A stretch of DNA of 62,231 nt from Acidobacteriota bacterium (GTDB taxonomy: Bacteria > Acidobacteriota > Terriglobia > UBA7540): the NCBI GenBank assembly GCA_021827245.1, contig JAKAWN010000001.1:1-62231 (forward strand), in the 5' to 3' direction. Of this stretch, positions 1-10,172 are shown in pieces. The notes beneath the pieces are model-generated. The model had not been told where the DNA came from and made no database searches. It saw only the letters and a program-made list of their open reading frames with translations. Within the stretch, counting starts at the first letter, position 1. Each line of letters starts with the position of its first letter. A program made the position numbers and the translations under genes.

Positions 1-1142
1 GGCGGGAAATGGATGAAGTTCGCCGGTTCTTCATCGAAAACGCGCTTTACTGGACGAGATATTTCCACATCGACGCACTCAGGCTTGATGCGATTCATGC
101 GATCGTGGACCCTTCGGCGCGCCCTATTCTCGAAGAGCTTGGCATGGCCGTTCACCGGCAGGCGCGGAAACTCAAGCGCAAGGTGTATGTGATCGCGGAG
201 AGCGACCGGAACGATTCGAGGATTATTCGATCCCGCGAGGCCGGCGGATATGGTCTGGACGCCCAGTGGAGCGACGACTTCCACCACGCCCTGCACACGC
301 TCCTGACGCCCGAACGGAACGGCTACTACCGTGATTTTGGCAAAGTGGGCGACCTGGCGAAAGCTTACCGGGACGGGTTTGTCTATTCCGGGCAGTACTC
401 GGCCTATCGCAAGCGCCGACACGGCAACTCATCGCGCCACCTTCCCCGAGAGCGATTTGTGGTCTTCGCTCAGAACCATGACCAGGTGGGAAACAGAATG
501 CTGGGCGAACGACTGAGCCAGCTTGTCTCGTTTGAGGCTCTGAAATTGGCGACCGGGATTGTTCTGCTCTCTCCCTTTGTTCCTCTACTTTTCATGGGAG
601 AAGAATATGGCGAAAAAGCTCCCTTCAAATATTTCGTCAGCCATTCCGATCCTGAGTTGATCGAGGCGGTCTGGAAAGGCCGGCAGAAGGAATTTGCCGC
701 GTTCGACTGGAATGGGCAGATTCCTGATCCGCAGGACACTGCGACTTTCCAGAGTTGCAAGCTGAACCATGATTTAAAGGTGGGCGGAGACCATCGGGCC
801 CTGAATGACTTTGTGCATGAACTCATTCGCCTGCGAAAAGAATTGCCTGCGTTGTCGCGGAACGACGATGAGGATCTGGAAGCGATCGCATTCGAAAGAG
901 AAAACCTGCTTTGGGTCAGACGGTGGCACAGCGGCCACCAAGCTGTTATGATTTCCAACTTCGGCAGTGACACGGCTGATGCTGTGCTTCCTTTCCCGAA
1001 AGCGCGCTTTAGCAAAGTTCTGGACTCTGCAGACAGGCGGTGGCACGGCAGAGGGAGCCTGTGCCCTGAGTTGCTGGAGACAGATGGGAGCGCCTCGCTC
1101 TCAATTGCCCCAAGCTCTATAATCCTTTATCAGTCCAACTAA
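1..1142 (+). CDS. treZ: Malto-oligosyltrehalose trehalohydrolase, 3' part (5' end outside window)
   Basis: TreZ hydrolyses the bond next to the terminal trehalosyl unit of maltooligosyltrehalose and releases trehalose in the cytoplasm; it is a GH13 enzyme. The frame is open from the first bases, so the gene starts upstream; about 380 residues are visible. GH13 signatures are clear: the nucleophile motif LRLDAIHAI, the acid/base region VIAESDRND and the third catalytic aspartate in FAQNHDQVGNR, followed by the LLFMGEEYGEKAPF segment typical of TreZ. The stop lies 18 nt before the GH57 gene, which has its own purine-rich ribosome site, so the two are probably co-transcribed. The missing part should hold the N-terminal beta domain and the start of the barrel. 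The call is firm; only the start is unknown. Confidence 0.96.
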   Translation, partial: REMDEVRRFFIENALYWTRYFHIDALRLDAIHAIVDPSARPILEELGMAVHRQARKLKRKVYVIAESDRNDSRIIRSREAGGYGLDAQWSDDFHHALHTLLTPERNGYYRDFGKVGDLAKAYRDGFVYSGQYSAYRKRRHGNSSRHLPRERFVVFAQNHDQVGNRMLGERLSQLVSFEALKLATGIVLLSPFVPLLFMGEEYGEKAPFKYFVSHSDPELIEAVWKGRQKEFAAFDWNGQIPDPQDTATFQSCKLNHDLKVGGDHRALNDFVHELIRLRKELPALSRNDDEDLEAIAFERENLLWVRRWHSGHQAVMISNFGSDTADAVLPFPKARFSKVLDSADRRWHGRGSLCPELLETDGSASLSIAPSSIILYQSN

Positions 1143-1160
1143 CGGAACGGGAAGAGGTGT

Positions 1161-3590
1161 ATGCCAGACCGGTATATTTGTATCCACGGACATTTCTACC
1201 AGCCGCCGCGCGAAAATCCGTGGCTCGAGGCGATAGAAGTCCAGGATTCCGCTTATCCTTATCACGACTGGAACGAGCGCATATCAGCCGAGTGTTACGG
1301 GCCGAACTCGGCTTCGCGTATCCTGGACGGCGAGGGACGGATTCAAAAAATCGTCAACAACTATTCCCGGATAAGCTTCAACATCGGCCCCACATTGATG
1401 ACGTGGTTTGCAGCAAAGGCTCCGGATGTGTATCGCGCCATCCTGGCCGCCGATCAGGAGAGCCAGAAATGTTTCTCGGGGCATGGTTCGGCCATGGCCC
1501 AGGCCTATAGCCACATGATCGTGCCGCTGGCCAATAGCCGGGACAAGGCGACCCAGGTTATCTGGGGAATCAGGGATTTCGAGTACCGCTTCGGCCGGGC
1601 GCCGGAAGGGATGTGGCTGCCCGAGACCGCTGTGGACCTGGAAACCCTGGACATCCTGGCCCAGCACGGAATCAGGTACACGGTTCTTTCGCCCTACCAG
1701 GCATGGCGCGTGCGAGCCATCGGGGCGCGCAACTGGCGGGATACGAGCGGCGGCCGCATCGATCCCTCGGTTGCTTATCGAGTGCGGCTGCGCTACGGAA
1801 GATGGATCAATGTCTTTTTTTACGACGGGCCAATTTCGCGCGGCGTGGCTTTCGAAGGGCTGCTCGCAAGCGGTGAAAGATTTGCTGACCGGCTGCTGGG
1901 CGTGTTTTCAGACGGTCGCGACGGGCCGCAACTGGTTCACATTGCCACGGACGGTGAGACTTATGGCCACCATCACCCCTATGGGGACATGGCCCTGGCC
2001 TACGCTCTGAATCACATCGAGGCCAACAATTCGGCGAAGCTGACGAATTACGCAGAGTTTCTGGAGAAATATCCGCCTCTGCACGAAGTCCGCATTTACG
2101 AGAAAAGCTCATGGAGTTGTCCGCATGGCGTCGAGCGCTGGCGCAGCAATTGCGGATGCAACAGCGGAATGCACTCCGATTGGGACCAGGAGTGGCGCGC
2201 GCCCTTGCGGGAAGCCCTGGACTGGCTGCGCGACACCATCAACGCGTCATTCCCCAGGAAAGCGAAGGAGTTCTTCAAGGACCCGTGGGGCGCGCGAGAT
2301 CATTATATCGATGTGATTTTGGGACGGTCGAAGGAGAGCACTCAGAAGTTCCTGGACGAGCATGCAAAAGCCCCCCTCAGCCAGCAGCAGAGTATTCAGG
2401 CCCTCAAGCTCATGGAACTCCAGCGGCACTTGATGCTCATGTACACGAGCTGCGGGTGGTTCTTTGACGAGCTTTCCGGGATTGAAACGGTGCAGGTGAT
2501 TCAGTACGCGGGCCGGGCCATCCAGTTGGCGGAAGAGATCTTCAAGCAACCCTATGAATCCCGCTTCTTTGAACTGCTTGAAAAAGCTAAGAGCAACATT
2601 CCCGAACACAAAAACGGGGCGGTGATATTCGAGAAATTCGTGCGCCCTGCCGCCATTGATCTGCATAAAGTTGGCGCGCATTATGCCGTGAGTTCATTGT
2701 TCGAGCCCTACAATCGCGAAACGAAAATCTACTGTTATACGGTTGATCGTGAGGACTATAGGGTGTTGAATGAGGGCAGGACGCGAGTGGCGCTTGGACG
2801 AGCGCGAATTACTTCGGAGATCACATGGGATTCTTCGCAAATCAGCTTCGGCGTGCTGCATCTGGGTGACCACAATTTGAACGGAGGCGTTCGTGACTAT
2901 CGTGGAGAAGAACAATACCAGACAATGGTAAAGGAAATCAGCGATACCTTTGACCGCGGCGACCTGGCGGAAAGTCTGCGCATTGTTAATAAGCACTTTG
3001 GCTCCGCGACGTATACCCTCGCCCTGCTGTTTCGGGATCAGCAGCACCACATCCTGAGGCTTATTCTGCAGTCCGCGCTGGCGGAAGCGGAGGCTGCATA
3101 TCGAAGGATTTATGAACGTGGCGCTCCGCTGATGCGCTTTGTCACAACGCTCGGGATGCCCCAGCCGAGACACTTTCAAATAGCCGCAGAGTTCACTTTG
3201 AATTCCGAACTGCGGCGGCTTCTGGAAACTGAAAGTCTCGACAAGGACCAGATCCAGGCCCTGCTGGAAGAAATGCGAAAGGCCGGAGTCGTATTCGACG
3301 AACCGACCCTGGAATTTGCACTGCGGCGGACCTTCGAAAGCGTGGCGGAAGCATTTCTCGAGAATCCGGACGATCTGCAGCAGTTGCAGGCATTTGAAGC
3401 AGCAGTCGATATCACCTCCCTGATGCCGTTCAAGGTGAGGCTGTGGAAGCCGCAAAATGCCTTTTACGACGTCCTGCAGCAGAGATATCCAGGGTATCGA
3501 GACCGAACGGCCGAAAACGATGAAGCTGCGCAGGCGTGGGTCAAGTCATTTCTCGCTCTGGGCGCGAAATTGAGCGTTTACGTGGGTTAG
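1161..3590 (+). CDS. Glycoside hydrolase family 57 protein with C-terminal DUF3536
   Basis: This 809-residue protein is a GH57-type alpha-glucan-active enzyme of the DUF3536 subgroup; the precise substrate is not known to me. The N-terminus has the GH57 motif HGHFYQPPREN at about residues 8-18. The probable nucleophile glutamate is in GMWLPETAVD (about residue 155) and the second catalytic region is IATDGETYGHHHPYGDM (about residue 260). The C-terminal half is the helical DUF3536 region. The ATG follows GAAGAGGTGT and lies 18 nt after treZ; the stop is 5 nt before the preferred treY start. Being sandwiched between treZ and treY suggests that it trims or rearranges the maltooligosaccharide that feeds TreY, which is inference from position. 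It has the usual length for this subgroup and shows no sign of damage. Confidence 0.92.
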   Translation: MPDRYICIHGHFYQPPRENPWLEAIEVQDSAYPYHDWNERISAECYGPNSASRILDGEGRIQKIVNNYSRISFNIGPTLMTWFAAKAPDVYRAILAADQESQKCFSGHGSAMAQAYSHMIVPLANSRDKATQVIWGIRDFEYRFGRAPEGMWLPETAVDLETLDILAQHGIRYTVLSPYQAWRVRAIGARNWRDTSGGRIDPSVAYRVRLRYGRWINVFFYDGPISRGVAFEGLLASGERFADRLLGVFSDGRDGPQLVHIATDGETYGHHHPYGDMALAYALNHIEANNSAKLTNYAEFLEKYPPLHEVRIYEKSSWSCPHGVERWRSNCGCNSGMHSDWDQEWRAPLREALDWLRDTINASFPRKAKEFFKDPWGARDHYIDVILGRSKESTQKFLDEHAKAPLSQQQSIQALKLMELQRHLMLMYTSCGWFFDELSGIETVQVIQYAGRAIQLAEEIFKQPYESRFFELLEKAKSNIPEHKNGAVIFEKFVRPAAIDLHKVGAHYAVSSLFEPYNRETKIYCYTVDREDYRVLNEGRTRVALGRARITSEITWDSSQISFGVLHLGDHNLNGGVRDYRGEEQYQTMVKEISDTFDRGDLAESLRIVNKHFGSATYTLALLFRDQQHHILRLILQSALAEAEAAYRRIYERGAPLMRFVTTLGMPQPRHFQIAAEFTLNSELRRLLETESLDKDQIQALLEEMRKAGVVFDEPTLEFALRRTFESVAEAFLENPDDLQQLQAFEAAVDITSLMPFKVRLWKPQNAFYDVLQQRYPGYRDRTAENDEAAQAWVKSFLALGAKLSVYVG

Positions 3591-3595
3591 AAGGC

Positions 3596-6487
3596 ATGCG
3601 TTTACTGGCAGTTCCTGTAGCAACCTATCGAATACAGTTCAGCCTGAACTTCCGCTTCGTTGACGCGAGAAATCTGGTTCCATACCTGCATGATCTGGGC
3701 ATCACGCACCTTTATGCTTCGCCGAGATTCAAGGCGGGGCGTGGAAGCTCGCACGGATATGACGTCGCCGATCCGTTGCGAATCAACTCGGAGCTGGGGA
3801 CCGAGGACGAGTTCGACGAGCTGGTCCGAAAGCTCAAGAGCTACGGGATGGGACTCCTTCTGGACATCGTGCCCAATCACATGGTGGCCAGCTCTGAAAA
3901 CCCCTGGTGGATGGACGTGCTGGAAAACGGGCCGGAGTCGGAATATGCCAAATATTTCGATATTGACTGGCATCCCACAGTCGGCAAGGGGTCGTTTCTT
4001 CAGGACAACAAAGTGTTGCTCCCAGTTCTTGGCGACCTCTATGGGAATGCACTTGAAGCGCAGGAGCTGAATCTCAAGTTCGACGAGAATGGATTTTACA
4101 TTCGCTATCATGACCATCGCTTTCCCCTGAACCCCAGCACTTATCAGGTGATTCTGGAACACTGCCTGGAAGGCACACGCGCAGCCAAGCACGCTGACAC
4201 TGAGGTTATCGAGGAAATCTCTCATGTTCTCGAAGCCGTCAAACGGCTTTCGGACCGAGTCAGCCCCGCTCAAGGCCGGGTTCAAAGACGACATGAGGCC
4301 CACAAATGGATTAAGCACCGCCTGTGGGAGATCTACCACCATTCCCCCTGCCTGAAGCAATGCCTGGAAGATACGCTGAGGTTGTTCAATGGCACTCCGG
4401 GTGATGCAGAAAGTTTCGAACCGCTGCACCGTCTTCTGGCTGCCCAGGCCTTCCGACTGGCGTACTGGAAGACGTCAGCGGAGGAGATCAATTACCGGCG
4501 CTTCTTTGACATCAACGAACTGGTTGGGCTGCGGGTGGAAGAGCCCAGGGTGTTTGAAGACAGGCACCGCCTTATTGCCGAACTGGCGAAAAGGGAAGAA
4601 GTGATTGGACTGCGCGTGGATCACGTCGACGGACTTTACGATCCGCCTCGTTATCTGGAACGTCTGCGGGCTGCGGTTGCCGCTAAGGATGGAAGCCGGA
4701 GCCCTATGAATCGGTACATCGTGGTCGAAAAAATCCTGGGACGCGATGAGCCATTGCCGGACGATTGGCCGGTGGCGGGAACGACGGGCTACGATTTCCT
4801 GAATGCCGTGAATGGATTATTTGTTGACCCGAATGGCCTCAACACGCTTGAGCAGGACTATCGGCGGTTTACGGGCTGCGAGCTTTCCTACGGCGAAATC
4901 TGTTATACGCGCAACAAGCAGGTGATTCATCAGCTTTTCGCCGGCGAGTTGGCCGCGTTCAGCCACACATTGGCAAAGCTGGCTTCGCAAGACCGCCATG
5001 CGCGAGACCTTCCGCTTTCGGAGCCTGTACGGGCCTTTATCGAGGTGACCGCGTGTCTTCCCGTCTACCGGACTTACATCCGGAATTTCACTATCAGCGA
5101 CCGGGACCGCGCTTACCTGGATTGGTCGCTCAAGGCGGCACGCCGGCGGACTTCCACTGCAGAGGTCAGCGACGCCGCGTTCGATTTTATGCGGCGGGTC
5201 CTGTTGCTGGAGCCACCTTCTTACGCGGCGACGCAGCGGAAAGCATGGCTCAGGTTCGTCATGCAATGGCAGCAGTTTACCGGTCCGGTTATGGCAAAAG
5301 GGCTTGAAGACACTGCTGCGTACGTTTATAACTGCCTGGTTTCACTCAACGAAGTGGGAGGAGACTCGCTACGCGAAAAGCCCCCGTATGACGTGCAAGC
5401 CTTCCATGCTTTCAACCAGAGCCGATTGGCGCACTGGCCACATACGATGAATGCAACTTCCACTCACGATACAAAGAGAAGCGAGGACGTCCGGGCACGG
5501 ATCAGCGTGCTCTCCGAAATCGACCAAACTTGGCTCCAGCATCTCCACCGCTGGAGCAAGTGGAACCAGCCCTACAAAACGGTCTGGAATGGCAGGCCCG
5601 CACCTGACGCCAGTGAAGAGTGCCTGTTGTATCAGACGATGCTGGGCGCGTGGCCGCTCAATCCGGCTGAGGAAGCAGAGTTTGTCGAGCGGCTGGTTGC
5701 CTTCATGCAAAAGGCCCTCCGCGAAGCCAAGGTTCATACAAGCTGGATCGATCCCGCAGCGGAATACGAAAGCGCCGTCGAAGCATTCATCCGGAATTCC
5801 CTGGCTTCGAATGGCAAGAATCGGTTTATGGAGGATTTTCTGGAGTTGCGGGAAACGGTCGCCGCGCACGGATGCCTCAATTCCCTTTCGCAAGCGCTTC
5901 TGAAGGTCATGTCCCCGGGCATTCCGGATTTTTATCAGGGAACCGAGTTGTGGGATTTCAGCCTGGTGGATCCGGACAACCGCCGACCGGTCGATTTCCA
6001 CGAACGCGTCCGGCTGCTGGATGAGCTCAGACTCCGCGAAAGGGAAGGGTTGGCAGAGCTGCTGAAGGACCTTGTATCAAATTGGCAAGACGGGCGAATC
6101 AAGCTCTATCTGCTTCAGAAAGCTCTCAACTTCCGGCTTGCACACAAGGAACTGGTTGGGACCGGTGACTATATCCCGCTTGAAGTCGCGGGGCGGAGTA
6201 ACGAGCACGTGGTTGCTTTTGCGCGCCGGCGAAGGAGACAGCGGGCAATTGTTGCTGCCCCCAGGCTTGTTGCCGGACTTCTACGCGGCAAGGGGCCTTT
6301 CAGGCATCAGGTTAGCTGGCCGGCGTTGAATGTTGTTCTTTCACCTGAATGTCCGGGCAAGTGGCGGAATGTTTTTACGGAGGCGACAGTGTCTGCGAAA
6401 CGAGTTGCCAGCGGCCAAAGGATTATTCCGCTGAGCCGAATGTTTGAAGACTTTCCGGCCATTCTTCTGGAGCCCGCCCCGGAGTGA
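3596..6487 (+). CDS. treY: Malto-oligosyltrehalose synthase
   Basis: TreY rearranges the reducing-end alpha-1,4 bond of a maltodextrin into an alpha,alpha-1,1 bond, giving the substrate of TreZ. The family hallmarks are present in order: an N-terminal [37 protein letters not shown], the nucleophile motif [13 protein letters not shown], the acid/base motif [15 protein letters not shown], then [13 protein letters not shown] and [19 protein letters not shown] start it at the ATG at 3596 (963 residues), because family members begin at about this [15 protein letters not shown] sequence; an in-frame GTG at 3536 would overlap the GH57 gene by 55 nt. It is the last gene of the trehalose cluster and converges on the oxidase operon. 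Confidence 0.96.
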   Translation: MRLLAVPVATYRIQFSLNFRFVDARNLVPYLHDLGITHLYASPRFKAGRGSSHGYDVADPLRINSELGTEDEFDELVRKLKSYGMGLLLDIVPNHMVASSENPWWMDVLENGPESEYAKYFDIDWHPTVGKGSFLQDNKVLLPVLGDLYGNALEAQELNLKFDENGFYIRYHDHRFPLNPSTYQVILEHCLEGTRAAKHADTEVIEEISHVLEAVKRLSDRVSPAQGRVQRRHEAHKWIKHRLWEIYHHSPCLKQCLEDTLRLFNGTPGDAESFEPLHRLLAAQAFRLAYWKTSAEEINYRRFFDINELVGLRVEEPRVFEDRHRLIAELAKREEVIGLRVDHVDGLYDPPRYLERLRAAVAAKDGSRSPMNRYIVVEKILGRDEPLPDDWPVAGTTGYDFLNAVNGLFVDPNGLNTLEQDYRRFTGCELSYGEICYTRNKQVIHQLFAGELAAFSHTLAKLASQDRHARDLPLSEPVRAFIEVTACLPVYRTYIRNFTISDRDRAYLDWSLKAARRRTSTAEVSDAAFDFMRRVLLLEPPSYAATQRKAWLRFVMQWQQFTGPVMAKGLEDTAAYVYNCLVSLNEVGGDSLREKPPYDVQAFHAFNQSRLAHWPHTMNATSTHDTKRSEDVRARISVLSEIDQTWLQHLHRWSKWNQPYKTVWNGRPAPDASEECLLYQTMLGAWPLNPAEEAEFVERLVAFMQKALREAKVHTSWIDPAAEYESAVEAFIRNSLASNGKNRFMEDFLELRETVAAHGCLNSLSQALLKVMSPGIPDFYQGTELWDFSLVDPDNRRPVDFHERVRLLDELRLREREGLAELLKDLVSNWQDGRIKLYLLQKALNFRLAHKELVGTGDYIPLEVAGRSNEHVVAFARRRRRQRAIVAAPRLVAGLLRGKGPFRHQVSWPALNVVLSPECPGKWRNVFTEATVSAKRVASGQRIIPLSRMFEDFPAILLEPAPE

Positions 6488-6554
6488 ATCCTGCCCTGCG
6501 ATTCTGGTTTCTCGCGAAGTTTGCTTCTCACTCTTTGATTAAGGATAAGAGCCG

Positions 6555-6905
6555 CTACCGCGGGTGACTGGCAGCCCCTGGGGATGAAGCGGTGATCGAA
6601 GCCTGCCATGGCTGCGGGCGCGAGACCGCTTGGCGCGTAAAAACATCTCCAACGGTCAAGGTAATCAAGATTGAGAGCCAGAAAAGCGCAGCAAACAGAA
6701 CGAGGCGCATCATGGAGTGGCTCCAGCGCAGGTGCATAAAGAACGTTGCGACCAGTCCTGCCTTGATAATCGCAATGAGGAGCATCACAACCGTATTCCA
6801 CCGGCCAAGATCGATGTAAGCGATCTGCCAGGTTGCGACGGTCAGGATCAGGAGGCTGATAAAGACAAAATAGTAAGTCTTTTTGGGTGCAATATGTTCA
6901 GGCAT
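6555..6905 (-). CDS. ctaF: Cytochrome c oxidase subunit IV (CtaF/CoxD type)
   Basis: This is a 116-residue membrane protein with three predicted transmembrane helices, including the YFVFISLLILTVATW and IIKAGLVATFFMHLRW segments that mark the prokaryotic COX4 family. It is the small accessory subunit of the caa3 oxidase. The chosen ATG shares one base with the ctaE stop (TGATG), which indicates translational coupling; an upstream ATG would overlap ctaE by 70 nt. It is the last gene of the respiratory operon. No clear rho-independent terminator is visible in the 67 nt between its stop and the convergent treY stop. Confidence 0.9.
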   Translation of the reverse strand: MPEHIAPKKTYYFVFISLLILTVATWQIAYIDLGRWNTVVMLLIAIIKAGLVATFFMHLRWSHSMMRLVLFAALFWLSILITLTVGDVFTRQAVSRPQPWQASITASSPGAASHPR

Positions 6906-7555
6906 CAGAAACGCGCTCCAAGCAAGTACAGTAGTGGAAAGAGAAAGATCCACACAATATCGATGAAGTGCCAATACAACCCAAATATCTCAACTGTGTT
7001 GTGGCTTTCCTTTGAAAACTTGCCGCGCCACGCCATGACAAGAATGACTGCCATAATGGATTCTCCAACGATCATGTGCAAAGCGTGGACGCCGGTCAGA
7101 ATGAAGTAGAAGCAGAAAAACATCGCCACGTGGGAAGCATGGGGGCCAGCGTAAGTGAAGTGCAAACCGGGGGCAAAGCCGTTCCTATAGTCGTGAAGCC
7201 ATTCGACGATAAACTTGATATACAGAAAGATGCCGCCGAGGATCATGGTTGAAACCAGGAAAGCCATGAGCTGTTTGCGCTTGCCCATCTGGGCGGCATG
7301 GACAGCCAGAGCCATCGTCAAGCTGCTGCAAATCAGGACGCCTGTGTTGAAGGCTCCAATCTTGGCATTCAGCAGGTGGCTGCCCGTTTCAAAGGCGGTC
7401 GTATAGAGTCCTCTATAGATGGTGTATCCCGCAAAAATGCCACCAAAGAACATGATCTCTGTGGCAAGGAAAATCCACATTCCAAGGCTGGCCGCTTCGT
7501 GCTGCTGTATCCGGTCGTCAAATTGTTCCGCGACAATGGCTTCGCTGTTAGGCAA
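6905..7555 (-). CDS. ctaE: Cytochrome c oxidase subunit III
   Basis: Subunit III (216 residues) of the haem-copper oxidase, with five predicted membrane helices. Family features are an N-terminal [19 protein letters not shown], where Glu and Met of the first helix sit as in other bacterial CtaE, followed by [17 protein letters not shown] and a C-terminal [18 protein letters not shown]. It stabilises subunit I and affects proton uptake. Its start overlaps the ctaD stop by 8 nt and its stop overlaps the ctaF start by one base, so the four cta genes are translated as a tightly coupled unit. Confidence 0.96.
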   Translation of the reverse strand: MPNSEAIVAEQFDDRIQQHEAASLGMWIFLATEIMFFGGIFAGYTIYRGLYTTAFETGSHLLNAKIGAFNTGVLICSSLTMALAVHAAQMGKRKQLMAFLVSTMILGGIFLYIKFIVEWLHDYRNGFAPGLHFTYAGPHASHVAMFFCFYFILTGVHALHMIVGESIMAVILVMAWRGKFSKESHNTVEIFGLYWHFIDIVWIFLFPLLYLLGARF

Positions 7556-9176
7556 CTTGTATTTCCTCCGCGATGCGATCGTACCCGTAGGGTTCTTCGG
7601 TTACCACAGGCGTTTCTTCAAAATTGTGAGTTGGAGGCGGAGAGGCAGTTGTCCATTCCAACCCCGTTGCTTTCCAGGGATTCGGTCCGGCCACTGGCCC
7701 GTAACGCGCTGACCAGGCGAGATAAATCAGGGGGATAATGTAGCCGAGCCCCAGGATGGAGGCTCCTGCGGTCGAGATTACGTTGAGAGTCTGAAACTGG
7801 GGCGGATAGACGGCGTACCGGCGCGGCATGCCAAGGTAACCAAGGATGAATTGCGGGAAGAAGGTAAGATTGAACCCGACAAAGATGATGATGGCCGCAA
7901 CCCTTGCCCATCCGTCCGGGTACAGCCGGCCGGTCATCTTTGGCCACCAGTAATGGATCGCTCCCATGTAACCCATGACAGCACCACCCACCATGATGTA
8001 ATGAAAGTGTGCGACAACGAAATAAGTGTCATGGAGATGCTGGTCAAGCCCAGTGGTCGCAAGATAAAGTCCTGTTAGACCGCCGATAGTAAACAGGCCA
8101 ATAAATCCCAGCGCATAGAGCATCGGAGCTTCGTATGAAATCGAGCCCTTATAGAGCGTTGCCGTCCAATTGAAGACCTTGATTGCAGAGGGGATTGCCA
8201 CTGCCATACTGAGGGCAGAGAAGACCAGCCCGGCATAAATCGACTGGCCGCTGATAAACATATGGTGGCCCCAGACTAGGAAACCGATGGCGGCGATGGC
8301 AACGCTCGAGAATGCGACGAAGTGATAGCCGAAGATTTTCTTTCTGGAAAAGGCGGTAATCAATTCGCTGATTACGCCCATCGATGGCAGGATCATCACG
8401 TACACTGCTGGATGCGAGTAAAACCAGAAGAGGTGTTGGAAGAGGATTGGATCTCCACCCAGGGCGGGGTCGAAAATGCCAACATGGAACACACGTTCAA
8501 TGATGATCAGAGCCAGCGAAATAGCGATCACGGGAGTGGCAATAATGAATATGATGCTGGCCGCGTACATAGCCCAAACGAAAAGCGGAAGCCGGAACCA
8601 TGTCAGCCCGGGGGCGCGCATTTTGTGAATGGTCACGACGAAATTGAGGCCGGTCAGGATCGACGAAAACCCCGCAATAAAGACACCTGCTGCCGCAGCC
8701 ATAACATGAGTGTTCAGGTAAAGCGTGCTCAAAGGCGTGTAGAAGGTCCAGCCAGTATCCACTCCGCCAGCGATCAGCGCATAAAGAACAAAGGACCCGC
8801 CCGTCATGAAGATGTACCAACTCATCAGATTCAAGCGGGGAAAGGCTACATCACGTGCGCCAATCATCAGCGGAATCAGAAAGTTGCCCATCACAGCCGG
8901 GATAGATGGCACTAGGAAAAAGAAAATCATGACAATCCCATGCATGCTGAACAACTTGTTGTAGGTTTCCGGCTCTACCAGCAAGCCCTGAGGCTCAAGC
9001 AGGTTCAAGCGCATCAAGGTCGCCGCCACACCGCCGACCGAAAAGAAAAACGTGATCGCGATCAAATACAGCCAGGCGATCCGCTTGTGGTCAGTAGTCA
9101 GCAACCACGACTTAATGCTGTATTCGACGTTCAAATAATGAACGCTTGGTTCATGCGCAACTTCTGTGCTGTTCAT
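7548..9176 (-). CDS. ctaD: Cytochrome c oxidase subunit I, A2-type
   Basis: This 542-residue polytopic protein is the catalytic subunit with haem a and the haem a3-CuB centre. The ligands can be read off: the CuB His-Tyr pair in [14 protein letters not shown], the two CuB histidines in VWGHHMF, and HFHYIMVGG with the haem a3 and haem a ligands. The motif is YSHPAVY, not the GHPEVY of A1 oxidases, so the D-channel glutamate is absent and Tyr-Ser precedes the His, the A2 signature shared with Thermus caa3. The ATG overlaps the ctaC stop as ATGA. Position and type agree with a caa3 oxidase that takes electrons from alternative complex III through the cytochrome domain of CtaC. Confidence 0.97.
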   Translation of the reverse strand: MNSTEVAHEPSVHYLNVEYSIKSWLLTTDHKRIAWLYLIAITFFFSVGGVAATLMRLNLLEPQGLLVEPETYNKLFSMHGIVMIFFFLVPSIPAVMGNFLIPLMIGARDVAFPRLNLMSWYIFMTGGSFVLYALIAGGVDTGWTFYTPLSTLYLNTHVMAAAAGVFIAGFSSILTGLNFVVTIHKMRAPGLTWFRLPLFVWAMYAASIIFIIATPVIAISLALIIIERVFHVGIFDPALGGDPILFQHLFWFYSHPAVYVMILPSMGVISELITAFSRKKIFGYHFVAFSSVAIAAIGFLVWGHHMFISGQSIYAGLVFSALSMAVAIPSAIKVFNWTATLYKGSISYEAPMLYALGFIGLFTIGGLTGLYLATTGLDQHLHDTYFVVAHFHYIMVGGAVMGYMGAIHYWWPKMTGRLYPDGWARVAAIIIFVGFNLTFFPQFILGYLGMPRRYAVYPPQFQTLNVISTAGASILGLGYIIPLIYLAWSARYGPVAGPNPWKATGLEWTTASPPPTHNFEETPVVTEEPYGYDRIAEEIQVA

Positions 9177-10123
9177 GGTGTCCCCGTATTTCCTGTTTTT
9201 GAGCCCAGCGATTTTATATAGGCAGTGAGTTGCAGAATCTGCTCCTCGGCTACCTGGCCCGCGAAAGTGGGCATGATGGGAGGGTATCCATTAACAATCT
9301 GGGCGGTCGGATACAGAATCGACTCTCGAATATACGAATCATTGGCGATGACGGTTTGCCCGGTAGTGAGCAGGACGGGCTTGCCATAAAGCCCCACGAA
9401 AGAGGGACCTTTGCCGGTACCGTGGCAAGTGATGCAACCTAGCTTATGGTAGAGAGTTTCTCCCTGGTCGGCCATGGTGATGCCTGAAACACCGTTGCGA
9501 AGCCACCTTTGGTAATCCTCGGGCTTCATTACATACACCCACCCGCGCATCAGCGAATGGCCCATTCCACAATATTGATCGCAGAAAAAGTGGTACCTGC
9601 CGACCTTTGTCGCCTCAAACCATTCCATGGTGTAGCGGTCGGGCAGAACATCCATTTTCATCCTGAATGCGGGAACGGAAAAATCGTGAATGACGTCCTG
9701 GGATGTCATGGTGAGCTTGATCGGCACACCCAACGGGATGTGCAGAGCATTGATCTCACGCTTGCCATTCGTATGTTCAATCTGCCACATCCATTGTTTG
9801 CCGATAACGAAGATCTCCGTGGCATACTTCGGCGGGTCAGCATTCCTGACAAAGATTTCGGCGCCCCAAAAATACATGATAGCGACCAGGATCATCGGGA
9901 TAACCGTCCACGTCACTTCAAGTGGAATATTGTTGATAACCTGATTCTTCGGGGCTGGCTCGTCCTTCGACCGGCGCCGATACTTGATTGCGAAGTAAAA
10001 GATCAACAGAAAAATCAGCGCGCTGAAGAAAACCGATACCGCCGTCAGAAAGTAGAAGAGATGGTCGACTGCCGGAGCAACGGTTGAGGCTTCCCGAGGA
10101 AATAGTGGAAACATATGTGGCAT
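9173..10123 (-). CDS. ctaC: Cytochrome c oxidase subunit II with fused cytochrome c domain (caa3)
   Basis: This 316-residue protein has two N-terminal membrane helices (about residues 18-50 and 72-92), a periplasmic cupredoxin domain and a C-terminal monohaem cytochrome c. The CuA site is [12 protein letters not shown], with two Cys, the His and the Met in the canonical spacing, plus an upstream [15 protein letters not shown] holding the other His. The haem motif CITCH is followed by a distal methionine in the region [10 protein letters not shown]. The fusion makes this a caa3-type enzyme, which can receive electrons directly from a membrane complex without a soluble cytochrome. A second in-frame ATG lies three codons in. 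It starts 49 nt downstream of the SCO gene and overlaps ctaD by 4 nt. Confidence 0.96.
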   Translation of the reverse strand: MPHMFPLFPREASTVAPAVDHLFYFLTAVSVFFSALIFLLIFYFAIKYRRRSKDEPAPKNQVINNIPLEVTWTVIPMILVAIMYFWGAEIFVRNADPPKYATEIFVIGKQWMWQIEHTNGKREINALHIPLGVPIKLTMTSQDVIHDFSVPAFRMKMDVLPDRYTMEWFEATKVGRYHFFCDQYCGMGHSLMRGWVYVMKPEDYQRWLRNGVSGITMADQGETLYHKLGCITCHGTGKGPSFVGLYGKPVLLTTGQTVIANDSYIRESILYPTAQIVNGYPPIMPTFAGQVAEEQILQLTAYIKSLGSKTGNTGTP

Positions 10124-10172
10124 CTTATTCTTTCACCTTCTTCAAATCAGGTCCCATCATTCCGGGGTTGCG

